From contig DATHVI010000162.1 in assembly GCA_035461385.1 (NCBI GenBank), forward strand, positions 1 through 16,737: a stretch of DNA of 16,737 nucleotides, read 5' to 3'. This DNA comes from DATHVI01 sp035461385. GTDB taxonomy: Bacteria; Actinomycetota; Thermoleophilia; Solirubrobacterales; 70-9. A program made the translations under genes and the position numbers. The notes under the pieces are model-generated. The model saw only the letters and a program-made list of their open reading frames with translations. It was not told the DNA's origin and searched no databases. Positions 6,452-13,104 of the stretch are shown here, piece after piece. Positions within the stretch are counted from its first letter, which is position 1. Each line of letters opens with the position of its first letter.

Positions 6452-9019
6452 TTGGCTGACGGCGACCTGATCATGGAAGGTTCACTCGAAGCACTCACCG
6501 GCCGGATCGAGGACCGTGACCTGACCCAGGAGATGCGGTCCTCGTACCTCGATTACGCGATGAGCGTGATCGTCGGCCGCGCGCTGCCTGACGTACGCGA
6601 CGGCCTCAAGCCCGTGCACCGGAGAGTTCTGTACTCGATGCATGACCTCGGGCTGCAGCCGAACCGTCCTTACCGTAAGTGTGCGTTCATCGTCGGCGAA
6701 GTGATGGGTAAGTACCACCCTCACGGTGACTCGGCGATCTATGACACCCTCGCCCGCCTCGCCCAGGACTTCTCGATGCGCACCCCGCTCGTCGACGGCC
6801 AGGGGAACTTCGGCTCGATCGACGACGACCCGCCGGCGGCGATGCGCTACACCGAAGCCCGCCTCGCCCGGGTCGCGACCGAGATGCTGCGGGACATCGA
6901 GGCCGAGACGGTTCCGTTCGGGCCGAACTACGACGAGTCCCAGCAGGAGCCGCTGGTGCTGCCGGCGCGGTTCCCGAACCTGCTCGTCAACGGCGCGGCG
7001 GGGATCGCGGTCGGGATGGCGACGAACATCCCGCCCCACAACCTCAGCGAGTCGATCGCGGCGGTGAAGGCGTACATCGAGAACCCCGACATCGACCTCG
7101 CGGGCCTGATGCGCCACGTCAAGGGCCCCGATTTCCCCGGCGGCGGTACGATCATGGGGACCGACGGGATCCGCAACGCCTACGCCTCGGGCCGCGGGTC
7201 GATCCGCGTCCGCGCCAAGGCCCACGTCGAGCCGCTCAAGGGCGGCAAGGACGCGATCATCGTCTCCGAGCTTCCGTACATGGTCAAGAAGGGCGGCGAC
7301 GGCGGCCTGATCCAGAAGATCGCCGACCTCGTGCGTGACAAGAAGATCACCGGGATCTCCGACCTGCGCGACGAGACCGACCGCTCCGGGATGCGGCTCG
7401 TGATCGAGCTCAAGCGGGGCGGGGACCCGCCGATGGTGGTCCTCAACCAGCTCTACAAGCACACCCCGATGCAGACCACGTTCGGGGTCAACATGGTCGC
7501 GCTGGTCGACGGCGTTCCGAAGACGCTCAGCCTCAAGGAGCTGATCCACCACTACGTCGGCCACCAGCGCGAGGTGATCACCCGCCGGACCCAGTACGAG
7601 CTCCGGCGCGCGGAGGAGCGCGCCCACGTCCTCGAGGGTCTGCTGATCGCGCTCGACAACCTCGACGCGGTGATCGAGCTGATCCGGGCCTCCGACGATC
7701 CCGACTCCGCCCGCGCCGGGCTGATCGAGAAGTTCGACCTCTCCGAGATCCAGGCCCAGGCGATCCTCGACATGCGCCTCCAGCGGCTGACCGCGCTCGA
7801 GTCGGAAAAGGTCCGGGCCGAGCACAAGGAGCTGACCGAGAAGATCGCCGAGCTGCGGGCGATCCTCGGCGACCCGGCGCGGATCGACGCGCTGGTCACC
7901 GCCGAGCTCGATCAGGTCGACCGCCGTTACGGCGACGATCGCCGGACCGAGATCACCCACGCCGAGGGCGAGCTCGACATCGAGGACGTGATCGCCGACC
8001 AGCAGATGGTGATCTCGATCACCCACTCGGGTTACGTCAAGCGCCTTCCGGTCGCGACCTACCGCCAGCAGCGGCGCGGCGGACGCGGGGTGATGGGCAT
8101 GGACCTCAAGGAGGGCGACTACATTGAGCACCTCCACATCTGCTCGACCCACGACTGGATGTTGTTCTTCACCAACCGCGGCAAGGTCTATCGGCTCAAG
8201 GTCTACGAGATCCCCGAGGGTTCGCGGACGTCGAAGGGGCGGGCGCTGGTCAACGTGCTGCCGCTCCGCGACGGCGAGCGGGTGATGGCGGTGAAGCCGA
8301 CCCGCGACTTCTCCGAGGGCAAGTACCTCGTCTTCGCGACCGCGCGCGGGCTGGTGAAGAAGACCGAGTTCACCGCCTACAACACCCCGATCCGCGCCGA
8401 CGGGATCATCGCGATCAAGGTCCGCGACGGCGACGAGCTCGTCCAGGTCCGGCTCACCTCCGGATCGGACGACCTGCTGCTGGTCTCGAAGTCGGGCCAC
8501 GCGTCGCGGTTCAACGAGGAGCGGGTCCGGGCGATGGGTCGCGACACCTCGGGGGTGAAGGGGATGAACGTCGAGGGGAAGGTCAACGGCGAGCAGAACC
8601 GCGTCCTGGCGATGGACGTCGCCCGCGACGACGCCGAGCTCTTCGTCGTCACCGAGAATGGCTACGGGAAGCGGACCTCGGTCTCCGAGTACCCGGTAAA
8701 GGGCAGGGGGACGAAGGGCGTGCTGACCGCGAAGCTGACCGCGAAGAAGGGCGGGCTCGCCGGCGCGCTGATCGTTCGCGAGCACCAGGACCTGCTGTTC
8801 ATCTCCCAGCACGGGATGGTCCAGCGCACCAACGCGGGCGGGATCTCGCAGATGGGCCGCGCGACCCAGGGCGTCAAGGTGATGAACATCCGCGACGACG
8901 ACCGAGTGAGCGCGGTCGCGCTGGTGATCGAGTCCTCGGCCGACGTCGTCGAAGACTCCCCGGGGGCCCTCGGCGATGGCGTGGCGCCGATCGACGCCGA
9001 TGGCGCCGGCCAGGGCTGA
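6452..9019 (+). CDS. gyrA: DNA gyrase subunit A
   Basis: GyrA cuts and rejoins DNA and wraps it through its C-terminal pinwheel. It has 855 residues. The conserved core opens at SSYLDYAMSVIVGRALPDVR. The catalytic tyrosine is Y133 in MRYTEARL. The quinolone pocket reads HPHGDSAIYDT, with Ser94 and Asp98 equivalent to E. coli Ser83 and Asp87, so no common resistance change is present. The GyrA box is QRRGGRG (residues 540-546), with Arg for the usual Lys. A short acidic tail follows the pinwheel. The start is uncertain: TTG 6452 leaves a six-base gap after gyrB, while an in-frame ATG at 6473 would remove seven residues; neither has a clear ribosome site, and GGAGG at 6421-6425 is too distant. 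Cotranscription with gyrB is near certain. Confidence 0.97.
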   Translation: MADGDLIMEGSLEALTGRIEDRDLTQEMRSSYLDYAMSVIVGRALPDVRDGLKPVHRRVLYSMHDLGLQPNRPYRKCAFIVGEVMGKYHPHGDSAIYDTLARLAQDFSMRTPLVDGQGNFGSIDDDPPAAMRYTEARLARVATEMLRDIEAETVPFGPNYDESQQEPLVLPARFPNLLVNGAAGIAVGMATNIPPHNLSESIAAVKAYIENPDIDLAGLMRHVKGPDFPGGGTIMGTDGIRNAYASGRGSIRVRAKAHVEPLKGGKDAIIVSELPYMVKKGGDGGLIQKIADLVRDKKITGISDLRDETDRSGMRLVIELKRGGDPPMVVLNQLYKHTPMQTTFGVNMVALVDGVPKTLSLKELIHHYVGHQREVITRRTQYELRRAEERAHVLEGLLIALDNLDAVIELIRASDDPDSARAGLIEKFDLSEIQAQAILDMRLQRLTALESEKVRAEHKELTEKIAELRAILGDPARIDALVTAELDQVDRRYGDDRRTEITHAEGELDIEDVIADQQMVISITHSGYVKRLPVATYRQQRRGGRGVMGMDLKEGDYIEHLHICSTHDWMLFFTNRGKVYRLKVYEIPEGSRTSKGRALVNVLPLRDGERVMAVKPTRDFSEGKYLVFATARGLVKKTEFTAYNTPIRADGIIAIKVRDGDELVQVRLTSGSDDLLLVSKSGHASRFNEERVRAMGRDTSGVKGMNVEGKVNGEQNRVLAMDVARDDAELFVVTENGYGKRTSVSEYPVKGRGTKGVLTAKLTAKKGGLAGALIVREHQDLLFISQHGMVQRTNAGGISQMGRATQGVKVMNIRDDDRVSAVALVIESSADVVEDSPGALGDGVAPIDADGAGQG

Positions 9020-9076
9020 GCGACCGGCAAGCGCGAGCAAGCCGTCCCGCCGCGGTCCCCTGCCGCATCGCGCGGG

Positions 9077-9104
9077 TTGACTTCCCAGCCGCGCGCGGTA
9101 CGTT
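9077..9104 (+). promoter_or_regulatory. Housekeeping-type promoter for the secreted repeat protein
   Basis: TTGACT (9077-9082), a 16-bp spacer and TACGTT (9099-9104) fit a primary-sigma-factor promoter (TTGAC near -35, TANNNT near -10). The expected transcript start near 9111 leaves a leader of about 44 nt to the ribosome site and ATG at 9155. It lies 57 bp after the gyrA stop, so the next gene appears to be transcribed on its own. No terminator hairpin is obvious between gyrA and this promoter. Confidence 0.5.
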
Positions 9105-9142
9105 CTGGCGCGACCACAGCGACGCATCCCCGCCGCAACACG

Positions 9143-9148
9143 AGAGGG
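9143..9148 (+). promoter_or_regulatory. Ribosome binding site that fixes the start at 9155
   Basis: AGAGGG lies six bases before ATG 9155. This matters because the long open frame downstream (from TTG 9193) is in a different frame. The site, the promoter and the basic N-terminus MTHTLRRSIA all point to 9155 as the original start, and hence to a frameshift just after it. Confidence 0.55.
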
Positions 9149-9154
9149 TTCCCA

Positions 9155-9955
9155 ATGACGCATACGCTTCGCCGCTCGATCGCCTCCTGCCGTTGGCCGC
9201 GGTTCCGCTGCTCGTCGCCGGCGGCGCCCTTGCCGCGAAGGTGACGACGCGGTCCGAGGTGACAGCGCTCCCCGCCGCTGCGGCCGGCACCGCGATCGCG
9301 GGCTGCCCCCCGGGCGCTAAGGCCACCGGTGGTGGAGCGCGGCCTTCGAGCCCCGACGACTACCTCACGGGCTCGGCCCCGGTCGCCAAGCGCGAGTGGC
9401 TCGCCGCCGGCTGGGGCGGCGAAGGCAACGCGTTCACCGCGTACGCTCGCTGCGTCGGGGGCGCGGAGCTCGTGACCCGATCGCGCACCGCGGTGCTTCC
9501 CAGCGGCGGTGAGGGAGCCGCCGTGACCGCGAGGTGCCCGAGGGGGACGCAGGTCGCCGGCGGCGGGGCCCGGCTCGGCGACGACTACGAGGACTACCTG
9601 ATCGGCTCCCACCCGTCGGGCAGGCGTGCTTGGACGGCGGTGGGCTGGCGCCCGGGATATCCGACCCCGTCGACGGTGACGGCGTTCGCCCGCTGCTTGA
9701 AGGGGGCGAAGCTGACGACGAGGCGAAGGACGACGCCGGTCCCGCCCGCGAACGAGCTTCGAGCGGCGAGGGCTCGCTGCCCCCGGGGGACGAAGTCGAC
9801 CCGGGGGCGGGTTCAGGCTCGCGATCCCCGACGGCGACTACGCGCGCGGCTCCTTTCCCGCCGGCGGGCGCGCGTGGGTTGCGAGGGCCTCGCGCGGGGA
9901 GGTCGGTCCCGCGTCATCGAGCCTGACGGCGTTCGTCCGCTGCCTCAAGCGCTAG
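9155..9955 (+). pseudogene. Secreted protein with three Cys-paired repeats, frame broken by two compensating shifts
   Basis: I do not recognise a named family. ATG 9155 gives MTHTLRRSIAS in frame 2; the signal-peptide core LPLAAVPLLVAGGALAA and two repeats are in frame 1, open from a TTG at 9193; the third repeat returns to frame 2 and ends at TAG 9953-9955. One missing base at about 9170-9193 and one extra base at about 9800-9806 (in the C3G5 run) restore a 266-residue exported protein. Each repeat of ~77-81 residues opens with C-P-x-G-x5-GGG and ends with F/Y-x-R-C, with D-Y-x-x-G-S and W-x-A between. Cys codons are at 9304/9451, 9535/9694 and 9778/9941, suggesting one disulfide per repeat. 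Unrepaired, frame 1 runs on to 10068 with an unrelated Arg-rich tail. It could be a recent pseudogene or a sequence error. Confidence 0.72.
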
Positions 9956-10044
9956 CGGGCCCCGCTGGCCACGAATCCGTCGCCCTCGCCGGCCCGAGCG
10001 AAGCCGGAACGGCGCCTGCGAGTCTGCTTCAATCGGGGGACCGG

Positions 10045-10060
10045 AGAAAGGAGGTGGTCC
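10045..10060 (+). promoter_or_regulatory. Extended Shine-Dalgarno complementary to the whole 16S rRNA 3' tail
   Basis: AGAAAGGAGGTGGTCC pairs with the usual bacterial 16S 3' end (GGATCACCTCCTTTCT) over all 16 positions, with 15 Watson-Crick pairs and one G-U. Ordinary sites use 4-6. The GGAGG core is at 10050-10054, ten bases before TTG 10065. The actual 16S gene of this organism is not in the window, so the pairing rests on the conserved consensus. Confidence 0.7.
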
Positions 10061-10064
10061 GAAG

Positions 10065-10109
10065 TTGAGTGACATGTTTGACGGGACGCCGGAGGTGCGG
10101 GGCCGCTAG
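10065..10109 (+). CDS. Very short ORF (14 codons) behind the extended Shine-Dalgarno
   Basis: TTG 10065 to TAG 10107 encodes MSDMFDGTPEVRGR. I do not recognise it. It is proposed because the strongest ribosome site in the window lies ten bases upstream. An internal ATG at 10074 would give an even shorter peptide at a spacing of 19 bases, which is too far. Its TAG stop forms the three-base loop of a perfect six-pair hairpin (10101-10115), so a terminating ribosome would sit on that hairpin. It could be a leader peptide for the structured RNA that follows, a free micropeptide, or a ribosome-docking site whose product does not matter. A possible upstream promoter of the extracytoplasmic-sigma style (GGAAC 10006-10010, 16 bp, then CTTC 10027-10030) is weak. 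Coding status needs conservation or ribosome profiling. Confidence 0.42.
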   Translation: MSDMFDGTPEVRGR

Positions 10110-10231
10110 GCGGCCGCTCGGTTCGCCCGTCGCGTGAGCGGCGACGCGGGCCGGCTGGGTGCGAGCCGCATAGCGGAATCCACCCCTAGCGCCGGCGGGC
10201 AGACGGGGCCGGGATCACGTCCCGCCCGGCC
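10101..10231 (+). ncRNA. Candidate structured RNA: four successive hairpins after the short ORF
   Basis: Hand folding gives four consecutive stems: GGCCGC-TAG-GCGGCC (10101-10115); a ~9-pair stem with a 2-nt bulge (10125-10151) whose inner part is CGTCGC/GCGACG; a long bulged stem-loop (10151-10195) built from CCG/CGG, GCT/AGC, GGGTG/CACCC and an inner CCGC-ATA-GCGG; and GGCCGGG/CCCGGCC with an 11-nt loop (10207-10231). A perfect terminator-like hairpin follows at 10265. I could not match it to tmRNA, SRP RNA, RNase P RNA, 6S RNA or a riboswitch I know. High GC makes chance hairpins common, so this is a candidate only. Confidence 0.35.
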
Positions 10232-10264
10232 GAGCTCCGAAAGCCCGCTCGAGATCGCACCTTT

Positions 10265-10292
10265 GAAGGGCCGCCCCAGCGGGCGGCCCTTC
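10265..10292. terminator. Perfect 12-bp terminator-like hairpin between convergent genes
   Basis: GAAGGGCCGCCC (10265-10276), loop CAGC, and GGGCGGCCCTTC (10281-10292) form a perfect stem. It lies between the plus-strand small transcript and the minus-strand HNH gene, whose stop is 32 bp away, and could end both. The following T-tract is weak (GCTTT on the plus strand, none on the minus), as is frequent in high-GC actinobacteria. Confidence 0.72.
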
Positions 10293-10324
10293 GCTTTGCG
10301 CGCTGGGCCGCCGCCGCGGGGCCG

Positions 10325-10957
10325 TCAGGCCGCCGCGGCTTCCGGCAGGTACGGCTTCCAGGCGACCGGGATCCGCGGGCTCGCGATCCGGATGAAGACG
10401 GTCGGGCCCGGCGCCTTGGGGCGAGTCCGCGGGTGCATCGCCGCCTCGCGCGGGAGCCGGTTGCCCTTCTTCCGATTGCAGGGGGCACACGAGGCGACGA
10501 TGTTCTCCCACACCGACTGGCCGCCCCGGCTTCGGGGGATCACGTGGTCGACGGTCAGCCCGCCGCCGTCGCGCCCGCAGTACTGGCAGGTGTAGGCATC
10601 GCGAGCGAGAACCGCCTTGCGGGTGATCTTCCGCCGGTGGACGTCCCGCGGCACCCGGACGTAGCGGACGAGGCGGATCACGCACGGGCGGTCGAGCTCG
10701 AGCCGCTCCGAGTGCAGGGCGCCGTCTCCCTTCTCGAGGATCTCGGCCCGGTCCTTGAGCACGAGAACGGTGGCGCGGCGAACCGTGCAGACGTTGATCG
10801 GCTCGTAGCTCGCGTTCAGCACCAGAACCCGACTGCTGCGGCGGCGCAGCCGGCCGACCCCGTTTGCATGCGGCGCGTGGCCGTTGGACTCCGCCGGGAC
10901 GCCCGCGGCCGCAGCGTCCTGGCGGCCGGCTACGTCAGGGTCAGCGACCACTTCCAT
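10325..10957 (-). CDS. HNH endonuclease family protein
   Basis: The protein has 210 residues. The first ~40 are low-complexity and probably disordered. A conserved 'VLVLNASYEPINVCTVRRA' segment (residues 44-62) is the hallmark of a widespread actinobacterial HNH family. The HNH zinc-finger domain follows: CQYC (C124, C127), VDHVIPRSRGG (D137, H138), WENIV (N152) and CAPCNRKKGN (C157, C160, N161). Metal-binding cysteines and the His/Asn positions are intact, so nuclease activity is plausible, but the role of this family is not established as far as I know. It is the last gene of a minus-strand run, 24 bp after pheA, and is followed by a strong hairpin. ATG 10957 is chosen; the ribosome site (GGGGCG) is weak. 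No methylase or toxin-like partner is adjacent, so there is no sign of a restriction system. Confidence 0.85.
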   Translation of the reverse strand: MEVVADPDVAGRQDAAAAGVPAESNGHAPHANGVGRLRRRSSRVLVLNASYEPINVCTVRRATVLVLKDRAEILEKGDGALHSERLELDRPCVIRLVRYVRVPRDVHRRKITRKAVLARDAYTCQYCGRDGGGLTVDHVIPRSRGGQSVWENIVASCAPCNRKKGNRLPREAAMHPRTRPKAPGPTVFIRIASPRIPVAWKPYLPEAAAA

Positions 10958-10981
10958 GACGCCCCGATTGTAGAGCCGCGG

Positions 10982-11920
10982 CTACCCGTCGTCGTCGGCG
11001 GGCGGTGCCCCCGCTCGCACTCCGCCGGCGCCCGGGGCCGGGCCGCCGACCTCGATCGGCAGACCCGAGCCGCCGACCGGGTAGCTCCCGAGGACGCGGA
11101 CGTTCTCGGCCTTCCGCCGCAGCCCGTCGAGGCCGGCGGCGACCGCGGGATCGTCGACCGCGCCGTCGAGGTCGACGAAGAACATGTAGCGGCCGAGCCC
11201 CCGCCGCCGGGGCCGCGACTCGATCCTGGTCATGTTCACCCCCCGCTCGGAGAGCTCGACCAGCGCATCGACCAGAGCCCCGGGATGGTCCGCGCCGAGC
11301 TCGGAGAAGACGAGCGTCGTTCGGAACGACCCGGTCCCCGTCGGCCGGCTGCCCTCGCGCGCCAGCCAGACGAAGCGGGTGACGTTGTCGGGCTCGTCCT
11401 CGACCCCCTCGCGGAGGACGACGCAGCCGTAGAGCGCCGCAGCTGCCGCTGCGCCCAGCGCCGCCCAGGGCTGGATCGACTCGGCGACCTCCCGAACCGC
11501 GTCGGCGGTGCTCGACGCGGCGCGGACGCCGGCGCGCGGCAGCTCGCGGCGGATGAAGTGCGCGCACTGGGCGGTCGCCTGGGGGTGGGAGAGCACGACC
11601 TCGATCGCATCGAGCTTGATCTCGGTCCGGGCGATCAGGCTGTGCGAGATCGGCTGATCGTGCTCGCCGACGATCACCACCGAGCGGGCGTCGAACGCGA
11701 GCGTGTCGAGCGTCGCCCGCACCGACCCCTCGATCGAGTTCTCGAACGGCACCATCGCCAACTCGGCTTCGCCCTCGTCGACGGCGATGATCGCGTCGTA
11801 CACGGTCGGCGCGGGGAGGCGTTCAATCTCGGCGCCGGCGGCGGCGGCGGCGAGCGCATCCTCGGTGAAGGTTCCCTCCGGGCCCAGGAACGCGACCCGC
11901 GGGCGGGCGTGACTACTCAA
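10982..11920 (-). CDS. pheA: Prephenate dehydratase with ACT domain
   Basis: PheA converts prephenate to phenylpyruvate, the committed step to phenylalanine. The 312-residue protein opens with RVAFLGPEGTF, has VPFENSIEGSV (about residues 57-67) and the catalytic TRF motif (T181-F183, in DNVTRFVWL). The C-terminal ACT domain carries the phenylalanine-binding motifs GALV (214-217) and ESRP (234-237), so feedback inhibition by Phe is expected. There is no fused chorismate mutase. A ~30-residue Gly/Pro/Ala tail follows the ACT domain. The start is a TTG at 11920, within the last codons of the upstream gene (8-bp overlap), with no separate ribosome site, which points to coupled translation. HNH follows after 24 bp. 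Its pairing with a membrane protein and an HNH protein suggests no amino-acid operon here. Confidence 0.95.
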   Translation of the reverse strand: MSSHARPRVAFLGPEGTFTEDALAAAAAGAEIERLPAPTVYDAIIAVDEGEAELAMVPFENSIEGSVRATLDTLAFDARSVVIVGEHDQPISHSLIARTEIKLDAIEVVLSHPQATAQCAHFIRRELPRAGVRAASSTADAVREVAESIQPWAALGAAAAAALYGCVVLREGVEDEPDNVTRFVWLAREGSRPTGTGSFRTTLVFSELGADHPGALVDALVELSERGVNMTRIESRPRRRGLGRYMFFVDLDGAVDDPAVAAGLDGLRRKAENVRVLGSYPVGGSGLPIEVGGPAPGAGGVRAGAPPADDDG

Positions 11921-13001
11921 AGGTGATCGGGTAGGTCGACCGGTTGTTCTCGACCAGCGTCTCGCCGGGGACCGGGGAGATCGTGACCGTCAGGCTGAGC
12001 TCGGTCCCGGTCGGCGGGCGGGGGCGGATCGCAAGCGTCGCCGTCTCCGATCCGGCCGGGGAGATCGCGTCGATCGTCGTCCGGCCCTCGATCGGCTCCG
12101 GCCCGCCGCTGATCGAGAAGCTCACCCGCACGTCCTGCTCGCGCGCCTCGCCCGAGTTCTGGACGTCGATCTCGAGCTCGGACCGGCCGTCGAGCGAGAC
12201 CGCGTTCGGACTGTCCGGGGTGAGGATCAGTGCAGCCGGCTCGACCGTCGTCCCGAGCAGCTCGACGCCTCGGACCTGGTCGGCCTCGTCCGGGCTCACC
12301 GCGACCGAAGCGAACAGGGCGCTGAGCTGGAGGTCGCTGAGATAGGTCTCGACCGCATCCGCAGGCACGAACTGGCTCCCCGGCGCTTCGCCCTCGATCT
12401 CCTCCTCCTCGAGCACGCGCTCGATCTCGCGCGTGGCGCGCTGATAGAGGGCGTCGCTTGCGATCAGCACCCGCATCTCGCGGCTGATCGCGTTCAGCGC
12501 CCGGTCGTGTGCCTGCGCGTCCTGGCCGACCGCGGCCGGCACCTGCTCGGCGATCGTCTCGAGCGCATCGCGGCGGAGCTCGAACGCGAGCACGAGCTCG
12601 GACTGGGGCTCGGAAAGCTGGTCGGGCACGTCCATGCCCTCGACGCGCTGCAGATGCCCCTCGGCACTGCCCCGGTCGGAGCGGATCGCGTTCTGGAGGT
12701 CGACGTCGGTGAGGTCGCCGGGCGGGCTGCTGAGGCGCTCGAAGAAGCCGTTCGAGAGCTGGCGCGAGTCGCCGGCGATCGAGCTCAGGTCGCGGAGGTA
12801 GTTCTCGAACGCGCGCTCCTTGCGCGCCTCGAGGCAGCCCCTGATCCCGAACACCGCGAGCACGACGACGAGCGCAGCCGCACCGACTGCGATCAGCCGC
12901 CGGACCACGTACGGGCTCTGGCCGCGCGGTCCCTGACGCCGGGCCCGCGGTCCCTGGGCCGGCTCGAGTTCGTCCTCGTCGGTGAATGGCACGGGTTGCA
13001 C
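11913..13001 (-). CDS. Membrane-anchored protein with helical and beta-sandwich extracellular parts, function unknown
   Basis: I do not recognise a named family. The 362 residues comprise an acidic then Arg-rich cytoplasmic N-terminus (1-35), one transmembrane helix (about 36-55, VVRR on the inner side), a long, mostly helical acidic region (about 58-235, with EREIERVLEEEEIE-like charged stretches), and a C-terminal beta-rich domain (about 250-362). The end, 'LVENNRSTYPITFE', and 'ELEIDVQNSGEAREQDVRVSF' resemble CARDB/Ig-like adhesion or scaffold folds. Topology puts the large part outside. GTG 13001 begins the open frame; a second GTG at 12992 has AGGG about eight bases upstream and may be the true start. 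It is divergent from the kinase gene and overlaps pheA, so it is the first gene of the minus-strand run. A cell-envelope role is only inference. Confidence 0.75.
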   Translation of the reverse strand: MQPVPFTDEDELEPAQGPRARRQGPRGQSPYVVRRLIAVGAAALVVVLAVFGIRGCLEARKERAFENYLRDLSSIAGDSRQLSNGFFERLSSPPGDLTDVDLQNAIRSDRGSAEGHLQRVEGMDVPDQLSEPQSELVLAFELRRDALETIAEQVPAAVGQDAQAHDRALNAISREMRVLIASDALYQRATREIERVLEEEEIEGEAPGSQFVPADAVETYLSDLQLSALFASVAVSPDEADQVRGVELLGTTVEPAALILTPDSPNAVSLDGRSELEIDVQNSGEAREQDVRVSFSISGGPEPIEGRTTIDAISPAGSETATLAIRPRPPTGTELSLTVTISPVPGETLVENNRSTYPITFE

Positions 13002-13104
13002 CCTAGAACACGGATTCCACGGTCGCGGAGGCCACGCCGCCGCCGGAGTATCAACCCCGCCCCGGGCGGAAGGACGCGGCCCGGCGCCGTCGAAGCCAGT
13101 GCGG
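13002..13104. promoter_or_regulatory. Divergent intergenic region between the membrane protein and the kinase
   Basis: These 103 bases separate two divergent genes and should hold both promoters. I find no convincing -35/-10 pair on either strand and no strong ribosome site for the kinase start. The frame of the kinase stays open through this stretch with low-complexity sequence, which is why its start is uncertain. Confidence 0.35.

Noticed and set aside
6482..9163. Very long open frame (about 890 codons) antisense to gyrA
   Set aside because: It mirrors gyrA codon structure in high-GC DNA; its translation is low-complexity with no domain, and gyrA itself is certain.
10043..10060. Minus-strand GGACCACCTCCTTTCT resembles the 3' end of 16S rRNA, a possible rRNA fragment
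   Set aside because: Similarity stops at this segment; the bases before it do not match the conserved 16S helix 45 region. It is better read as a plus-strand extended Shine-Dalgarno.
9193..10068. A single intact gene from TTG 9193 to 10068
   Set aside because: It lacks the basic signal-peptide n-region and a ribosome site, and its tail after ~9800 is an Arg-rich wrong-frame reading of repeat 3.
10117..10151. Possible tRNA, from GGTTCG at 10119-10124 and nearby stems
   Set aside because: No acceptor stem, anticodon arm or D-arm of tRNA spacing can be laid out around it.
10433..11926. Plus-strand open frame of about 497 codons across the HNH and pheA genes
   Set aside because: The minus-strand genes have full catalytic motifs; this frame is Arg/Asp/Gly-rich shadow sequence.
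12982..13104. Kinase start at GTG 12982
   Set aside because: It would overlap the divergent gene start and add ~41 low-complexity residues with no kinase homology; ATG 13105 sits right before the kinase fold.
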